DNA from: Firmicutes bacterium CAG:449
GTDB lineage: Bacteria; Bacillota_I; Bacilli_A; RFN20; CAG-449
Assembly: GCA_000432895.1 (NCBI GenBank)
Contig: FR889461.1
Span: 1 to 5,050 of the forward strand
Length of the DNA: 5,050 nucleotides
Direction: 5' to 3'
Made by a program: the position numbers and the translations under genes. A model generated the notes under the pieces. It did no database searches and was not told the origin of the DNA. It was given only the letters and a program-made list of their open reading frames with translations. Below are positions 1 through 5,050 of this stretch, in pieces. Position 1 is the stretch's first letter, and each line of letters opens with the position of its first letter.

Positions 1-888
1 CAATGGAGTTTTTGGTTCATCTGCACAATAAGTTGGTAATGCAACACCGGCATCTTTTAACCATAAAAAACTATTTTCATATCTATTAAATTTTAAATTT
101 TCGTTTAGATTTTTCATTATAAATCTTTTATTTTGATTATTAAGTTCACTAGGAATTAAATCAAATATTTCTTTAATGTATAGTTTATTTTCTTGATCAT
201 ATTTACTGATATCTTGTCTATATAAACTATTAATATTATTTTGTTCTTCTACTACATCTTTTAAATTATTTGTTTCTAAATATTTTTTTACAACAGCTGG
301 CATCCCACCAATGATTAAATACAAATGAAACATATCAATAAGCTTACTATGAATGATGTCATCTACAGGAGTTAAAGTATCAAAATTATTTTTTAATTTT
401 TTTATTACATTGGTATTTAGATTATTAGCAATTAAAAATTCTTCAAAATCTAATGGAAACATCTGAAAAGTGCTCATATATCCAACAGGAATTGATTTTA
501 TATCTTTAAGTTCAGTACCAAGTAAAGAACCACTTAAAATGTATCTATAAGAACCTTCACTTACTAAAAATTTAATAGCGGTTATAATATTTGAACATAC
601 TTGTACTTCATCTAAAAAAATTACTGTTTTACCTTTTATCATTGGTTTATTAGCAAGTGCGGATAATCTAAATAATAAATCTTCACTATTTAAAGAATTA
701 TCAATAGTTTTTTTTGCTAGTTCATTTTCAAATAAATTAAATTCAATAAAATTATCTTCTCCAATTTCTTCTTCTAAAAATTCTCTAATAATAAATGTTT
801 TTCCAACTTGTCTAGCACCTGTAACGAGTAATGCGTTTTTACTGTTATCTTTCCAATCTATTAGTTTTGATTTTGCTTTTCTAAACAT
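1..888 (-). CDS. AAA ATPase of the DUF4143 family (COG1373-like), C-terminus outside the window
   Basis: The frame is open for 296 codons from the ATG at 888 to the window edge, so the C-terminal part is missing. Residues 24-31 (GARQVGKT) form Walker A and 89-94 (VIFLDE) Walker B. GS at 120-121 sits where a sensor residue is expected. Family signatures follow in order: FPLDFEEF (144-151), GGMP (194-197) and YRQDISK (223-229). A region resembling a winged helix ends in FLWLKDAG near 277-284. AAGGAG at 898-903 lies 9 nt before the start. Proteins of this family are usually about 400-450 residues and carry a PD-(D/E)XK-like C-terminal domain, which here would lie beyond base 1. Their cellular role is not well established; they are common in accessory DNA. 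All eight arginines are AGA, typical of a very AT-rich genome and unlike the paralogue at 1289. The gene is divergent from that paralogue and has its own repeat array upstream. Confidence 0.93.
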   Translation of the reverse strand, partial: MFRKAKSKLIDWKDNSKNALLVTGARQVGKTFIIREFLEEEIGEDNFIEFNLFENELAKKTIDNSLNSEDLLFRLSALANKPMIKGKTVIFLDEVQVCSNIITAIKFLVSEGSYRYILSGSLLGTELKDIKSIPVGYMSTFQMFPLDFEEFLIANNLNTNVIKKLKNNFDTLTPVDDIIHSKLIDMFHLYLIIGGMPAVVKKYLETNNLKDVVEEQNNINSLYRQDISKYDQENKLYIKEIFDLIPSELNNQNKRFIMKNLNENLKFNRYENSFLWLKDAGVALPTYCADEPKTPL

Positions 889-912
889 AATATTTAGCTC
901 CTTTATAAAATC

Positions 913-941
913 ATATTATTACATCTTGTCCGTTTTTACAA
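913..941 (-). promoter_or_regulatory. Likely promoter of the left ATPase gene
   Basis: Read on the minus strand, TTGTAA (941-936) is a possible -35 element and TAATAT (918-913) a possible -10, separated by 17 bp. Each matches the consensus at 4 of 6 positions. Transcription would start near 906, just before the AAGGAG at 903-898. The -35 and spacer lie inside the gene-proximal repeat of the 926-1007 array, so a protein bound there would compete with RNA polymerase. The assignment rests on spacing and partial matches only. Confidence 0.45.
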
Positions 942-1007
942 CTGATATTTTGTTGATTTGTCCGTTTTTAGAACCAATTATATAATTAGTTTGTCCGTTT
1001 TTAGAAC
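926..1007 (-). repeat. Array of three 17-bp direct repeats upstream of the left ATPase gene
   Basis: On the minus strand the unit is GTTCTAAAAACGGACAA. Copies lie at 991-1007, 958-974 and 926-942. The first two are identical; the gene-proximal copy has one change (GTTGTA for GTTCTA). Starts are 33 and 32 bp apart, about three helical turns, so all three face the same side of the DNA. Intervening bases are not conserved, which points to three protein-binding sites rather than a tandem duplication. No fourth copy was seen at either end. The array belongs to this gene by position; the paralogue has a different array. Regulation, probably repression, is inferred. Confidence 0.85.
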
Positions 1008-1115
1008 TTTTTTGATAAATTTAAAAAATTGAAAAATATTTGCAATAATTAATAGAAGAAGAAAAAATTAATTAAGGTTTTGACTTATTAGCTGACTAAA
1101 TTATTAAAAACACAA

Positions 1116-1129
1116 ACTTTCTTGAAAGT
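1116..1129. repeat. Short perfect inverted repeat between the two operator arrays
   Basis: ACTTTC and GAAAGT flank a 2-base centre. The stretch 1008-1150 holds no gene and no copy of either direct repeat; this dyad is its only visible structure. Short dyads are expected by chance in such AT-rich DNA, so a role as a regulatory site is only possible. Confidence 0.25.
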
Positions 1130-1150
1130 CTCAAAAAATTAGATGAAAAA

Positions 1151-1238
1151 TGCGTAATATCTAGAAAAATAACAATAATAAACCTGCGTATTATCCGAAA
1201 AATTATATAAAGCTATCTTGCGTTTTATCAAAAATAAT
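1151..1238 (+). repeat. Array of three direct repeats upstream of the right ATPase gene, 34-bp period
   Basis: Copies begin at 1151, 1185 and 1219, exactly 34 bp apart. Their shared core is TGCGTWWTATC, with the flanking A-rich bases partly conserved (consensus TGCGTWWTATCNNNAA). Nine of eleven core positions are identical in all three copies; the sequence between cores is not conserved. The period is a little over three helical turns, like the 926-1007 array, but the motif is different. The copies point toward the right ATPase gene and end about 50 bp before its start codon. They look like a set of operator sites private to that gene; the binding protein is unknown. Confidence 0.82.
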
Positions 1239-1246
1239 GATTTAAT
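1218..1246 (+). promoter_or_regulatory. Likely promoter of the right ATPase gene
   Basis: TTGCGT (1218-1223) could be the -35 and TTTAAT (1241-1246) the -10, with 17 bp between. The -10 matches 5 of 6 consensus positions, but the -35 only 3 of 6. Only the proximal repeat copy is preceded by T, giving TTG; the other copies have A or C there. Transcription would start near 1253, leaving a leader of about 35 nt. The overlap with the third repeat mirrors the arrangement at the left gene. Confidence 0.4.
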
Positions 1247-1275
1247 ATTATTAATGAAATGAATATAACAACGTT

Positions 1276-1282
1276 GAAAGGA
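1276..1282 (+). promoter_or_regulatory. Ribosome-binding site that sets the start of the right ATPase at 1289
   Basis: GAAAGGA lies 6 nt before the ATG at 1289. The in-frame ATG ten codons earlier (1259) has only AT-rich sequence upstream and no ribosome site. Starting at 1289 gives MFERKVYKKLLMWK, which lines up with MFRKAKSKLIDWK of the left paralogue. Confidence 0.8.
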
Positions 1283-1288
1283 ACAATT

Positions 1289-2644
1289 ATGTTTGAAAGA
1301 AAAGTTTATAAAAAGTTATTGATGTGGAAACAAGATTTTTCTGGAGAAAAAGCATTGCTTATTGAAGGAGCACGTCGAATAGGAAAATCTACTATTGCTG
1401 AAGAATTTGGAAAAAATGAGTATAAAAGTTATATTCTCATTGATTTTAATGATGTTAGCGGTGTTGTTAAGGATGCTTTCGAGAAATATCTAAACGATTT
1501 AGATACTTTCTTTTTAATTTTATCTACTGAATATAATACGACTCTTTATCCAAAAGAATCGTTGATTATTTTTGATGAAATTCAGCAATATCCTAAAGCA
1601 AGGCAATCGTTAAAAAAATTAGTTAAAGATGCTAGATACGATTATATCGAAACAGGTTCTTTAATTTCTATACGCGAAAATGTTAAAAATATTACCATTC
1701 CATCAGAAGAAAGACGAATCAGTATGTATCCGATGGATTTTGAAGAATTCTGTTGGGCACTTGGCGAAACAAAAATGACTGAATATATTAGAAAATGCTT
1801 TGAAGAAAAGAAACCATTGGAAGATAATTTACATCATAAAGCGATGATGCTTTTTAAACAATATATTCTTGTTGGAGGAATGCCTAAGGCAATTGAAAAA
1901 TACATCGATAAGAATCGTAGTTTTACTGCCGCTGATATTGAAAAAAGAGATATTTTATCTCTTTATCGTAATGATATCAGTAAGATAGACAGAAATTATC
2001 GTTCAAAAGTTTTATCAATATTTGATCAGATACCTGGTTTTTTGTCAAAGCATGAAAAGAGAGTTCGTTTATCATCGATTGAAGAAAAATCTACATTTCC
2101 TATGTATGAAGAAACATTCTTTTGGCTCGGTGATTCGATGATAGTGAACGAATGCTTTAATTGTGCAGATCCTAATATCGGATTGTCTATAAATGAAGAA
2201 AGAACTACTATCAAATGTTATATGGGGGATACTGGATTACTTGTAAGCCATGCGTTTGATGAAAATGAAATTGCGGAAGAAAATTTATATAAGCAAATAT
2301 TACATGATAAATTATCTATAAACGAAGGTATGATTTTCGAAAATGTTATTGCACAATGTCTTGTTGCAAATGGCTATAGATTATTCTTTTATACGCATTA
2401 TAACGATGAAAAAAAACGTAATGACATTGAAATTGATTTCTTAATTTCTAACGGAAGCAAGATAAAACCAAAATTATTTCCAATAGAAGTGAAATCAGGA
2501 GCAAAATACACAACGTCATCGCTAGATAATTTCATTCAGAAATATCATTCAAGAATCAATCAAGCGTATATCATTCACACAAAAAATCTTTGTAAAAAAG
2601 GAGATGTTCTTTGCATTCCTTCTTATATGGCTATGTGTTTGTAA
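1289..2644 (+). CDS. AAA ATPase of the DUF4143 family with C-terminal PD-(D/E)XK-like domain
   Basis: This is a complete 451-residue protein ending in TAA. Residues 27-34 (GARRIGKS) are Walker A and 92-97 (LIIFDE) Walker B; GS at 123-124 follows, then YPMDFEEF (147-154), GGMP (196-199) and YRNDISK (226-232). Residues about 236-290 look like a winged helix ending in FFWLGDSMIV. YMGDTGLL (311-318) is the DUF4143 signature. The C-terminal domain keeps the PD-(D/E)XK-type set: E351 in GMIFEN, EID at 381-383 and EVK at 400-402. ATP binding is well supported; nuclease activity is inferred from motifs only. The family's cellular role is not well established. Nine of 20 arginines use CGN codons, against none of eight in the left paralogue, which suggests a different origin or later arrival. 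A three-copy repeat array lies just upstream. Confidence 0.95.
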   Translation: MFERKVYKKLLMWKQDFSGEKALLIEGARRIGKSTIAEEFGKNEYKSYILIDFNDVSGVVKDAFEKYLNDLDTFFLILSTEYNTTLYPKESLIIFDEIQQYPKARQSLKKLVKDARYDYIETGSLISIRENVKNITIPSEERRISMYPMDFEEFCWALGETKMTEYIRKCFEEKKPLEDNLHHKAMMLFKQYILVGGMPKAIEKYIDKNRSFTAADIEKRDILSLYRNDISKIDRNYRSKVLSIFDQIPGFLSKHEKRVRLSSIEEKSTFPMYEETFFWLGDSMIVNECFNCADPNIGLSINEERTTIKCYMGDTGLLVSHAFDENEIAEENLYKQILHDKLSINEGMIFENVIAQCLVANGYRLFFYTHYNDEKKRNDIEIDFLISNGSKIKPKLFPIEVKSGAKYTTSSLDNFIQKYHSRINQAYIIHTKNLCKKGDVLCIPSYMAMCL

Positions 2645-2679
2645 AATAATATGAACTATATTTTGTTATTATTTTTTTT
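2643..2679 (+). terminator. Possible AT-only intrinsic terminator after the right ATPase
   Basis: AAAATAATA (2643-2651) pairs perfectly with TATTATTTT (2667-2675) across a 15-base loop, and a run of eight T continues to 2679. The stem overlaps the stop codon. It contains no G-C pair, so it would be weak, but position and T-tract fit a terminator. Confidence 0.4.
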
Positions 2680-2876
2680 AGTATAATTTTTAATAGTTAC
2701 AATAAATATGTGCTTTAGATAATTTGATGATATAAAAGTATAACAATTCACATCAAAATTTTAGAAAGGTGAAAAATTCAATCATGTAAATTTTGTCGTA
2801 AAAAATATATAATAAATGCGATAGAATTTTAATGGTTAATTATTTGAAGTGTTCCAGTATGAAAGTATAAATAAGA
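2680..2876. other. AT-rich stretch with no gene, between convergent reading frames
   Basis: No reading frame here resembles a protein. AAAGGTG near 2765-2771 resembles a ribosome site, but the ATG after it is directly followed by TAA, and a GTG start would give only six codons. A CKFC-containing frame of about 18 codons around 2780-2830 has no start codon. The stretch may hold the worn remains of genes, but none can be identified. Confidence 0.5.
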
Positions 2877-3173
2877 TTATAGTATTACGAAATTAAATGT
2901 AGAAGATTTCCATCGTTTTAAACTATTCCCCATTAAGCCAATTTGAGCATCTTTAGATAATAAACTAGCCATAACTTTATCGGCATCTGGAGGGGTGATA
3001 ATATCAATATCTAAACCAACTTCATTAAAATAACCAGCGTTTTTGGCTATATACATTGGTGCGTAAAATAATGAATGTGTCACTTCTACAATGGTAATTT
3101 TGTTATCAACATTATTACAACTTACCAAAGGAATAAGCATTAATGGAATTAATAATAATTTTTTCTTTTTCAT
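2877..3173 (-). pseudogene. Truncated NitT/TauT-type ABC transporter substrate-binding lipoprotein, 5' fragment
   Basis: The reading frame has 98 codons. Residues 1-19 are a lipoprotein signal (MKKKK, a hydrophobic stretch, then lipobox LVSC with the lipidated Cys at 19). Residues 27-82 match the start of the periplasmic-binding fold of the NMT1/THI5-SsuA type: VTHSLFYAPMYIAKNAGYF, GLDIDIITPPDADKVMASLL, then AQIGLMG. These proteins are about 330 residues and deliver small substrates such as sulfonates, nitrate or thiamine pyrimidine precursors to an ABC importer. Family similarity stops at G82 (base 2928), and an unrelated 16-residue tail leads to TAA. About three quarters of the protein is missing, and no permease or ATPase partner is present. 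TGAGGT (3183-3178) lies 4 nt before the ATG. The piece could still be translated and lipidated but could not form a ligand site. The substrate cannot be told. Confidence 0.85.
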
Positions 3174-3220
3174 AATAACCTCACAGATTATATATATGAA
3201 AATATAAATTAGTTGTTATT
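3174..3220 (-). repeat. Copy A of a duplicated 47-bp leader with ribosome site
   Basis: This sequence directly precedes the lipoprotein fragment and includes its ribosome site (TGAGGT on the minus strand). It aligns without gaps to 3808-3854 at 37 of 47 positions. Conserved blocks on the plus strand are ACCTCACA, ATATGAA and TTGTTATT. It is therefore a duplicated gene 5' end or a shared regulatory leader. No convincing -35/-10 pair could be assigned; a TATAAT at 3192-3187 is too close to the ribosome site to be a normal -10. Confidence 0.65.
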
Positions 3221-3258
3221 AATTTGACATTTTTAATTAAAATAACATTTATAATAAC

Positions 3259-3291
3259 GAAAAGAAGAAAAATGATTATCTCAAAATAATC
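3259..3291 (-). terminator. Weak candidate terminator after the ATPase fragment
   Basis: On the minus strand GATTAT and ATAATC form a 6-bp stem around a TTTGAG loop (3291-3274), followed by ATTTTTCTTCTTTT. It lies about 77 bp past the stop of the fragment at 3368 and before the lipoprotein leader. The stem is short and A-T rich, so this is tentative. The rest of 3221-3367 shows no gene. Confidence 0.3.
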
Positions 3292-3367
3292 TACTAACAT
3301 AGAGATTAATAAAATTACACCAAAAGTATTAATTAACAATAAAATAGTTATAAATGTTCGATTAAAC

Positions 3368-3805
3368 CTATAAACTAGATAAATCTACTTTATATTTCAT
3401 ATCTTTAACTTTATCTTTTTCAAAGAACATAATCATATATATAGGTAAATAAATTTTATTTGAATTTATTTCAATGTTGTTATTTGATAAAATATAGCCT
3501 TTTGGAATATCGAAATTATTTGATAATAAATGATCTAAAGCGTTATGTTTTTTATAATTTTTACCTGATTTGATTTCAAAAGGAATTACAACACCTTTAT
3601 TCTCAATAAGAAAATCTATTTCGCCAAATTTATTATTTTTGTAATAATATAAATCAAACCCCTTTGAAACTAACTCTTCTGCAATTGCATTTTCATAAAT
3701 GCAACCAAAGTTTATATCTTTATCTTTATTAAGGATTTTAATTTGTAAATTATTATCCATATACATGCTAGCAAGAAGACCGACATCGCAATGAAATAAT
3801 TTTTT
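3368..3805 (-). pseudogene. C-terminal fragment of a third DUF4143 ATPase, nuclease-like domain only
   Basis: The frame is open from 3805, just after an in-frame TAA, to the TAG at 3370-3368. The first ATG is at 3766 (132 residues), but family similarity starts earlier: KLFHCDVGLLASM (3802-3764) is the DUF4143 signature matching CYMGDTGLL of the full-length paralogue. Counted from that ATG, the PD-(D/E)XK-type set is complete: E25 in GCIYEN, EID at 49-51 and EIK at 64-66. The C-terminal tail looks complete. The ATPase domain, about 300 residues, is absent, and there is no start codon in the usual place or ribosome site for the ATG at 3766. This is best read as the 3' remnant of a deleted gene. 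A small stand-alone nuclease-like protein is possible but less likely. It could derive from a relative of the left gene, whose own C-terminus is not visible for comparison. Confidence 0.82.
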
Positions 3806-3807
3806 TT

Positions 3808-3854
3808 AATTACCTCACAAATTATGCATATGAAGCAATCAAATAATTGTTATT
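3808..3854 (-). repeat. Copy B of the duplicated 47-bp leader, without its start codon
   Basis: It matches 3174-3220 at 37 of 47 positions without gaps and in the same orientation. The ribosome-site block (TGAGGT on the minus strand) is kept. Where copy A has ATG followed by A-rich lysine codons, copy B runs straight into eight A and the ATPase fragment, so the ATG is missing. The junction lies in an A-rich run (AAAAAATTATT) that also occurs in the first codons of the lipoprotein, consistent with joining at a short shared sequence. Confidence 0.6.
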
Positions 3855-4058
3855 GATAATATTTAATAAAAATTAGAAGTGCTTTTATATTGACACAATT
3901 AATTGCATGATTAACTAAAAATATATAATATTAATAAAATATAAAAATAAACATTTGTTTATTCTTAGCATTCATATATAAAATCAAAAAGAAACTAATG
4001 CTTTAATTTTGAAGTTAAATATAATTAATAAAAAGAAAATGAAATAATAAGTTTATTT
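3855..4058. other. AT-rich intergenic stretch with an 18-bp palindrome at 3946-3963
   Basis: No gene is visible. AATAAACA and TGTTTATT are perfect inverted repeats around TT (3946-3963). On the minus strand the palindrome is followed by a T-rich run, so it could act as a terminator there, although no minus-strand gene lies upstream. AGCATT (3967-3972) and AATGCT (3997-4002) form a second, weaker dyad. TTGACA at 3890-3895 on the plus strand has no properly spaced -10. Confidence 0.4.
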
Positions 4059-4109
4059 ATGAAAACAATTAAATTACTTCTATTATTTATGATTTTAATG
4101 AAAATTTAA
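4059..4109 (+). other. 16-codon hydrophobic reading frame, probable signal-peptide remnant
   Basis: The frame encodes MKTIKLLLLFMILMKI: a positive start followed by a hydrophobic run, as in the first part of a secretion signal. No ribosome site precedes the ATG. In another frame, 30 codons are open from 4073 to the TAA at 4163-4165 with more polar composition, but have no start. The pair may be a frameshifted leftover of a secreted-protein gene; chance is also plausible at this base composition. Confidence 0.2.
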
Positions 4110-4134
4110 TCGATAAGTTGGAAAAAAGTACTAT

Positions 4135-4151
4135 TTCTACTCGTAGTAGAA
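4135..4151. repeat. 17-bp palindrome upstream of the degV-like gene
   Basis: TTCTACT and AGTAGAA are perfect inverted repeats around CGT. On the plus strand it is followed by A's rather than T's, so it is not a terminator for plus-strand transcripts. It ends 30 bp before the -35 of the DegV promoter, where an activator or repressor could bind. No regulator is encoded next to it in the window. Confidence 0.4.
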
Positions 4152-4181
4152 TAAAAAAAACATAATGTAGAATAATTATAT

Positions 4182-4211
4182 TTGAAATAGATACATAATT
4201 TTATTTATAAT
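4182..4211 (+). promoter_or_regulatory. Sigma-A-type promoter of the degV-like gene
   Basis: TTGAAA (4182-4187, 5 of 6 consensus) and TATAAT (4206-4211, perfect) are separated by 18 bp. Transcription would begin near 4218, about 10 nt before the ribosome site. This is the best promoter match in the window. Confidence 0.7.
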
Positions 4212-4242
4212 CATTAAAATAATAACGAAGGAGGCAAAATAA

Positions 4243-5050
4243 ATGTCAATTATTGTTTATGCTGATGCTGGTTCTAATTTGTTTAATTATATTTTAAAAG
4301 AGAAAGATGCTGATATTAAAATTTTACCAATGACTCTTGATGTAAATGACAAGAGTTTAAAATTATATGATGATAATATTGATATAAATCAATTTGCAAA
4401 AGAATTTTATAATGAAATGAGAAAAGGATGTAAAGTCAAAACATCTTTAGTTAGTACAGGATTGCTTCTTGAAGAATTTAAAAAACAAACTGATTTAGGT
4501 AATCAAGTTATTTGTTTTACTTTGAGTAAAAATATTTCTGGCACTTTTCAATCAGCAACAATTGCAAGTGAAGAAGTTAATTCTTCATTTGATAAAAAAA
4601 TGGTACATGTTGTTGATTCAATGACAGCAGGATTTGGTGAAGGTTTACAAGCATTAGATGCAATTAAGGATATAAAAGAAGGTTTATCTTTTGAAGAAGT
4701 ATGTTCTAGAGCAGATAAAAGAGTTTTAAGAATTCGTAGTGAATTTTTAGTCGATGATGCTAAATATTTAATTAAAACAGGAAGAGTAAGTGCAATTGTG
4801 GCTAAAATTGCAAGTGTATTTGGAATTAAAGTTTTATTAAATGGATCATCTAAAGGAAAAATCGAAATGACTGGTAAAGTTCATGGAAGAATGATGGCTA
4901 TAAAGACTTTAGCAAAGGTTCTTGTTGAACATATTACTGATAAAAATTCTTTAGTTTTTATTTCTCATTGTGATTGTATTGAAGATGCAGAAAGATTAAA
5001 AAGATTCCTTACTGATGCAGGAATAACAAATATTGAAATTCATAATCACG
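4243..5050 (+). CDS. DegV-family fatty-acid-binding protein, C-terminal end outside the window
   Basis: The frame is open for 269 codons from the ATG at 4243 to the window edge. Members are about 280-290 residues, so little is missing. AAGGAGG (4228-4234) lies 8 nt before the start. Family blocks are in order: ADAGSN (7-12), KTSLVSTG (66-73, with the TS pair that contacts the fatty-acid carboxylate in known structures), LSKNISGTFQSA (94-105), VVDSMTAGFG (123-132) and YLIKTGRVS (175-183). FakB proteins of this family present a bound fatty acid to the kinase FakA for phosphorylation, feeding exogenous fatty acids into phospholipids; whether this copy does so is inferred. No fakA-like gene is in view. 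The usual aspartate-then-serine start (DSxS-like) reads DAGSN here. Arginine codons are eight AGA and one CGT, matching the AT-rich host. Confidence 0.92.
   Translation, partial: MSIIVYADAGSNLFNYILKEKDADIKILPMTLDVNDKSLKLYDDNIDINQFAKEFYNEMRKGCKVKTSLVSTGLLLEEFKKQTDLGNQVICFTLSKNISGTFQSATIASEEVNSSFDKKMVHVVDSMTAGFGEGLQALDAIKDIKEGLSFEEVCSRADKRVLRIRSEFLVDDAKYLIKTGRVSAIVAKIASVFGIKVLLNGSSKGKIEMTGKVHGRMMAIKTLAKVLVEHITDKNSLVFISHCDCIEDAERLKRFLTDAGITNIEIHNH

Noticed and set aside
926..1238. CRISPR array
   Set aside because: There are only three short copies of each of two different motifs, spacers are 15-23 bp, and no cas genes are present; operator sites fit better.
1259..1288. Earlier ATG that would extend the right ATPase by ten residues
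   Set aside because: There is no ribosome site before it, while the ATG at 1289 has GAAAGGA and its N-terminus aligns with the paralogue.
2026..2214. 62-codon minus-strand frame inside the right ATPase gene
   Set aside because: It lies wholly within a well-supported coding region, has no ribosome site and resembles no protein family; it is a shadow frame.
2761..2840. Short frame with a CKFC motif suggesting a zinc-binding transposase remnant
   Set aside because: About 18 codons without a start is too little to support any assignment, and no inverted terminal repeats or target duplications were seen.
3224..3255. Plus-strand promoter TTGACA ... TATAAT
   Set aside because: The elements are 20 bp apart, and no plus-strand gene follows until 4243.
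3740..3805. Alternative minus-strand frame reading KKNYFIAMSVFLLACIW, like a lipoprotein signal with lipobox LLAC, just after leader copy B
   Set aside because: It has no ATG at the proper distance from the ribosome site, and the same bases in the other frame encode the DUF4143 signature DVGLLASM, continuous with the fragment. The lipoprotein look is probably a coincidence, although the nearby leader copy keeps it from being fully excluded.

Overview
The window comes from a very AT-rich, low-GC Gram-positive-type genome: Bacillota, or a relative close to the Mollicutes and Erysipelotrichia. The evidence is strong AAGGAG-type ribosome sites, codons ending in A or T, a lipoprotein signal with a lipobox, and a DegV-family protein. 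Tryptophan is read from TGG, and no in-frame TGA is needed in any gene, so the standard bacterial code fits. No tRNA, rRNA, CRISPR array or intact insertion sequence was seen.

Left part (1-2644): two paralogous ATPases of the AAA / DUF4143 family (COG1373-like) are transcribed away from each other. The left gene (1-888, minus) leaves the window before its C-terminal domain. The right gene (1289-2644, plus) is complete: Walker A and B, a DUF4143 region, and a C-terminal PD-(D/E)XK-like nuclease motif set. The 400-bp region between them is the most interesting part. Each gene has its own array of three direct repeats, spaced about three helical turns apart (32 and 33 bp on the left, exactly 34 and 34 bp on the right). 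The two arrays have different motifs. In both, the copy nearest the gene covers the likely -35 element and spacer. This looks like two separate, gene-specific operator arrays.

Middle part (2645-4242): a decayed stretch with no clearly intact gene. Both recognisable pieces lie on the minus strand. One is the first ~82 codons of a NitT/TauT-type substrate-binding lipoprotein, cut off and given a foreign tail. The other is the last ~145 codons of a third DUF4143 ATPase, which keeps the whole nuclease-like motif set but has no ATPase domain. The upstream sequences of these two pieces share a 47-bp element (37 of 47 identical, no gaps), which suggests duplication followed by rearrangement. The rest is AT-rich DNA with a few palindromes and a 16-codon hydrophobic reading frame.

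Right part (4243-5050): the start of a DegV-family fatty-acid-binding protein on the plus strand, with a good promoter (TTGAAA, 18 bp, TATAAT) and ribosome site. It is probably a core gene bordering the accessory region. The ATPases and DegV show no functional link. The window reads as a core gene beside a turnover-prone island of ATPase paralogues and gene debris.
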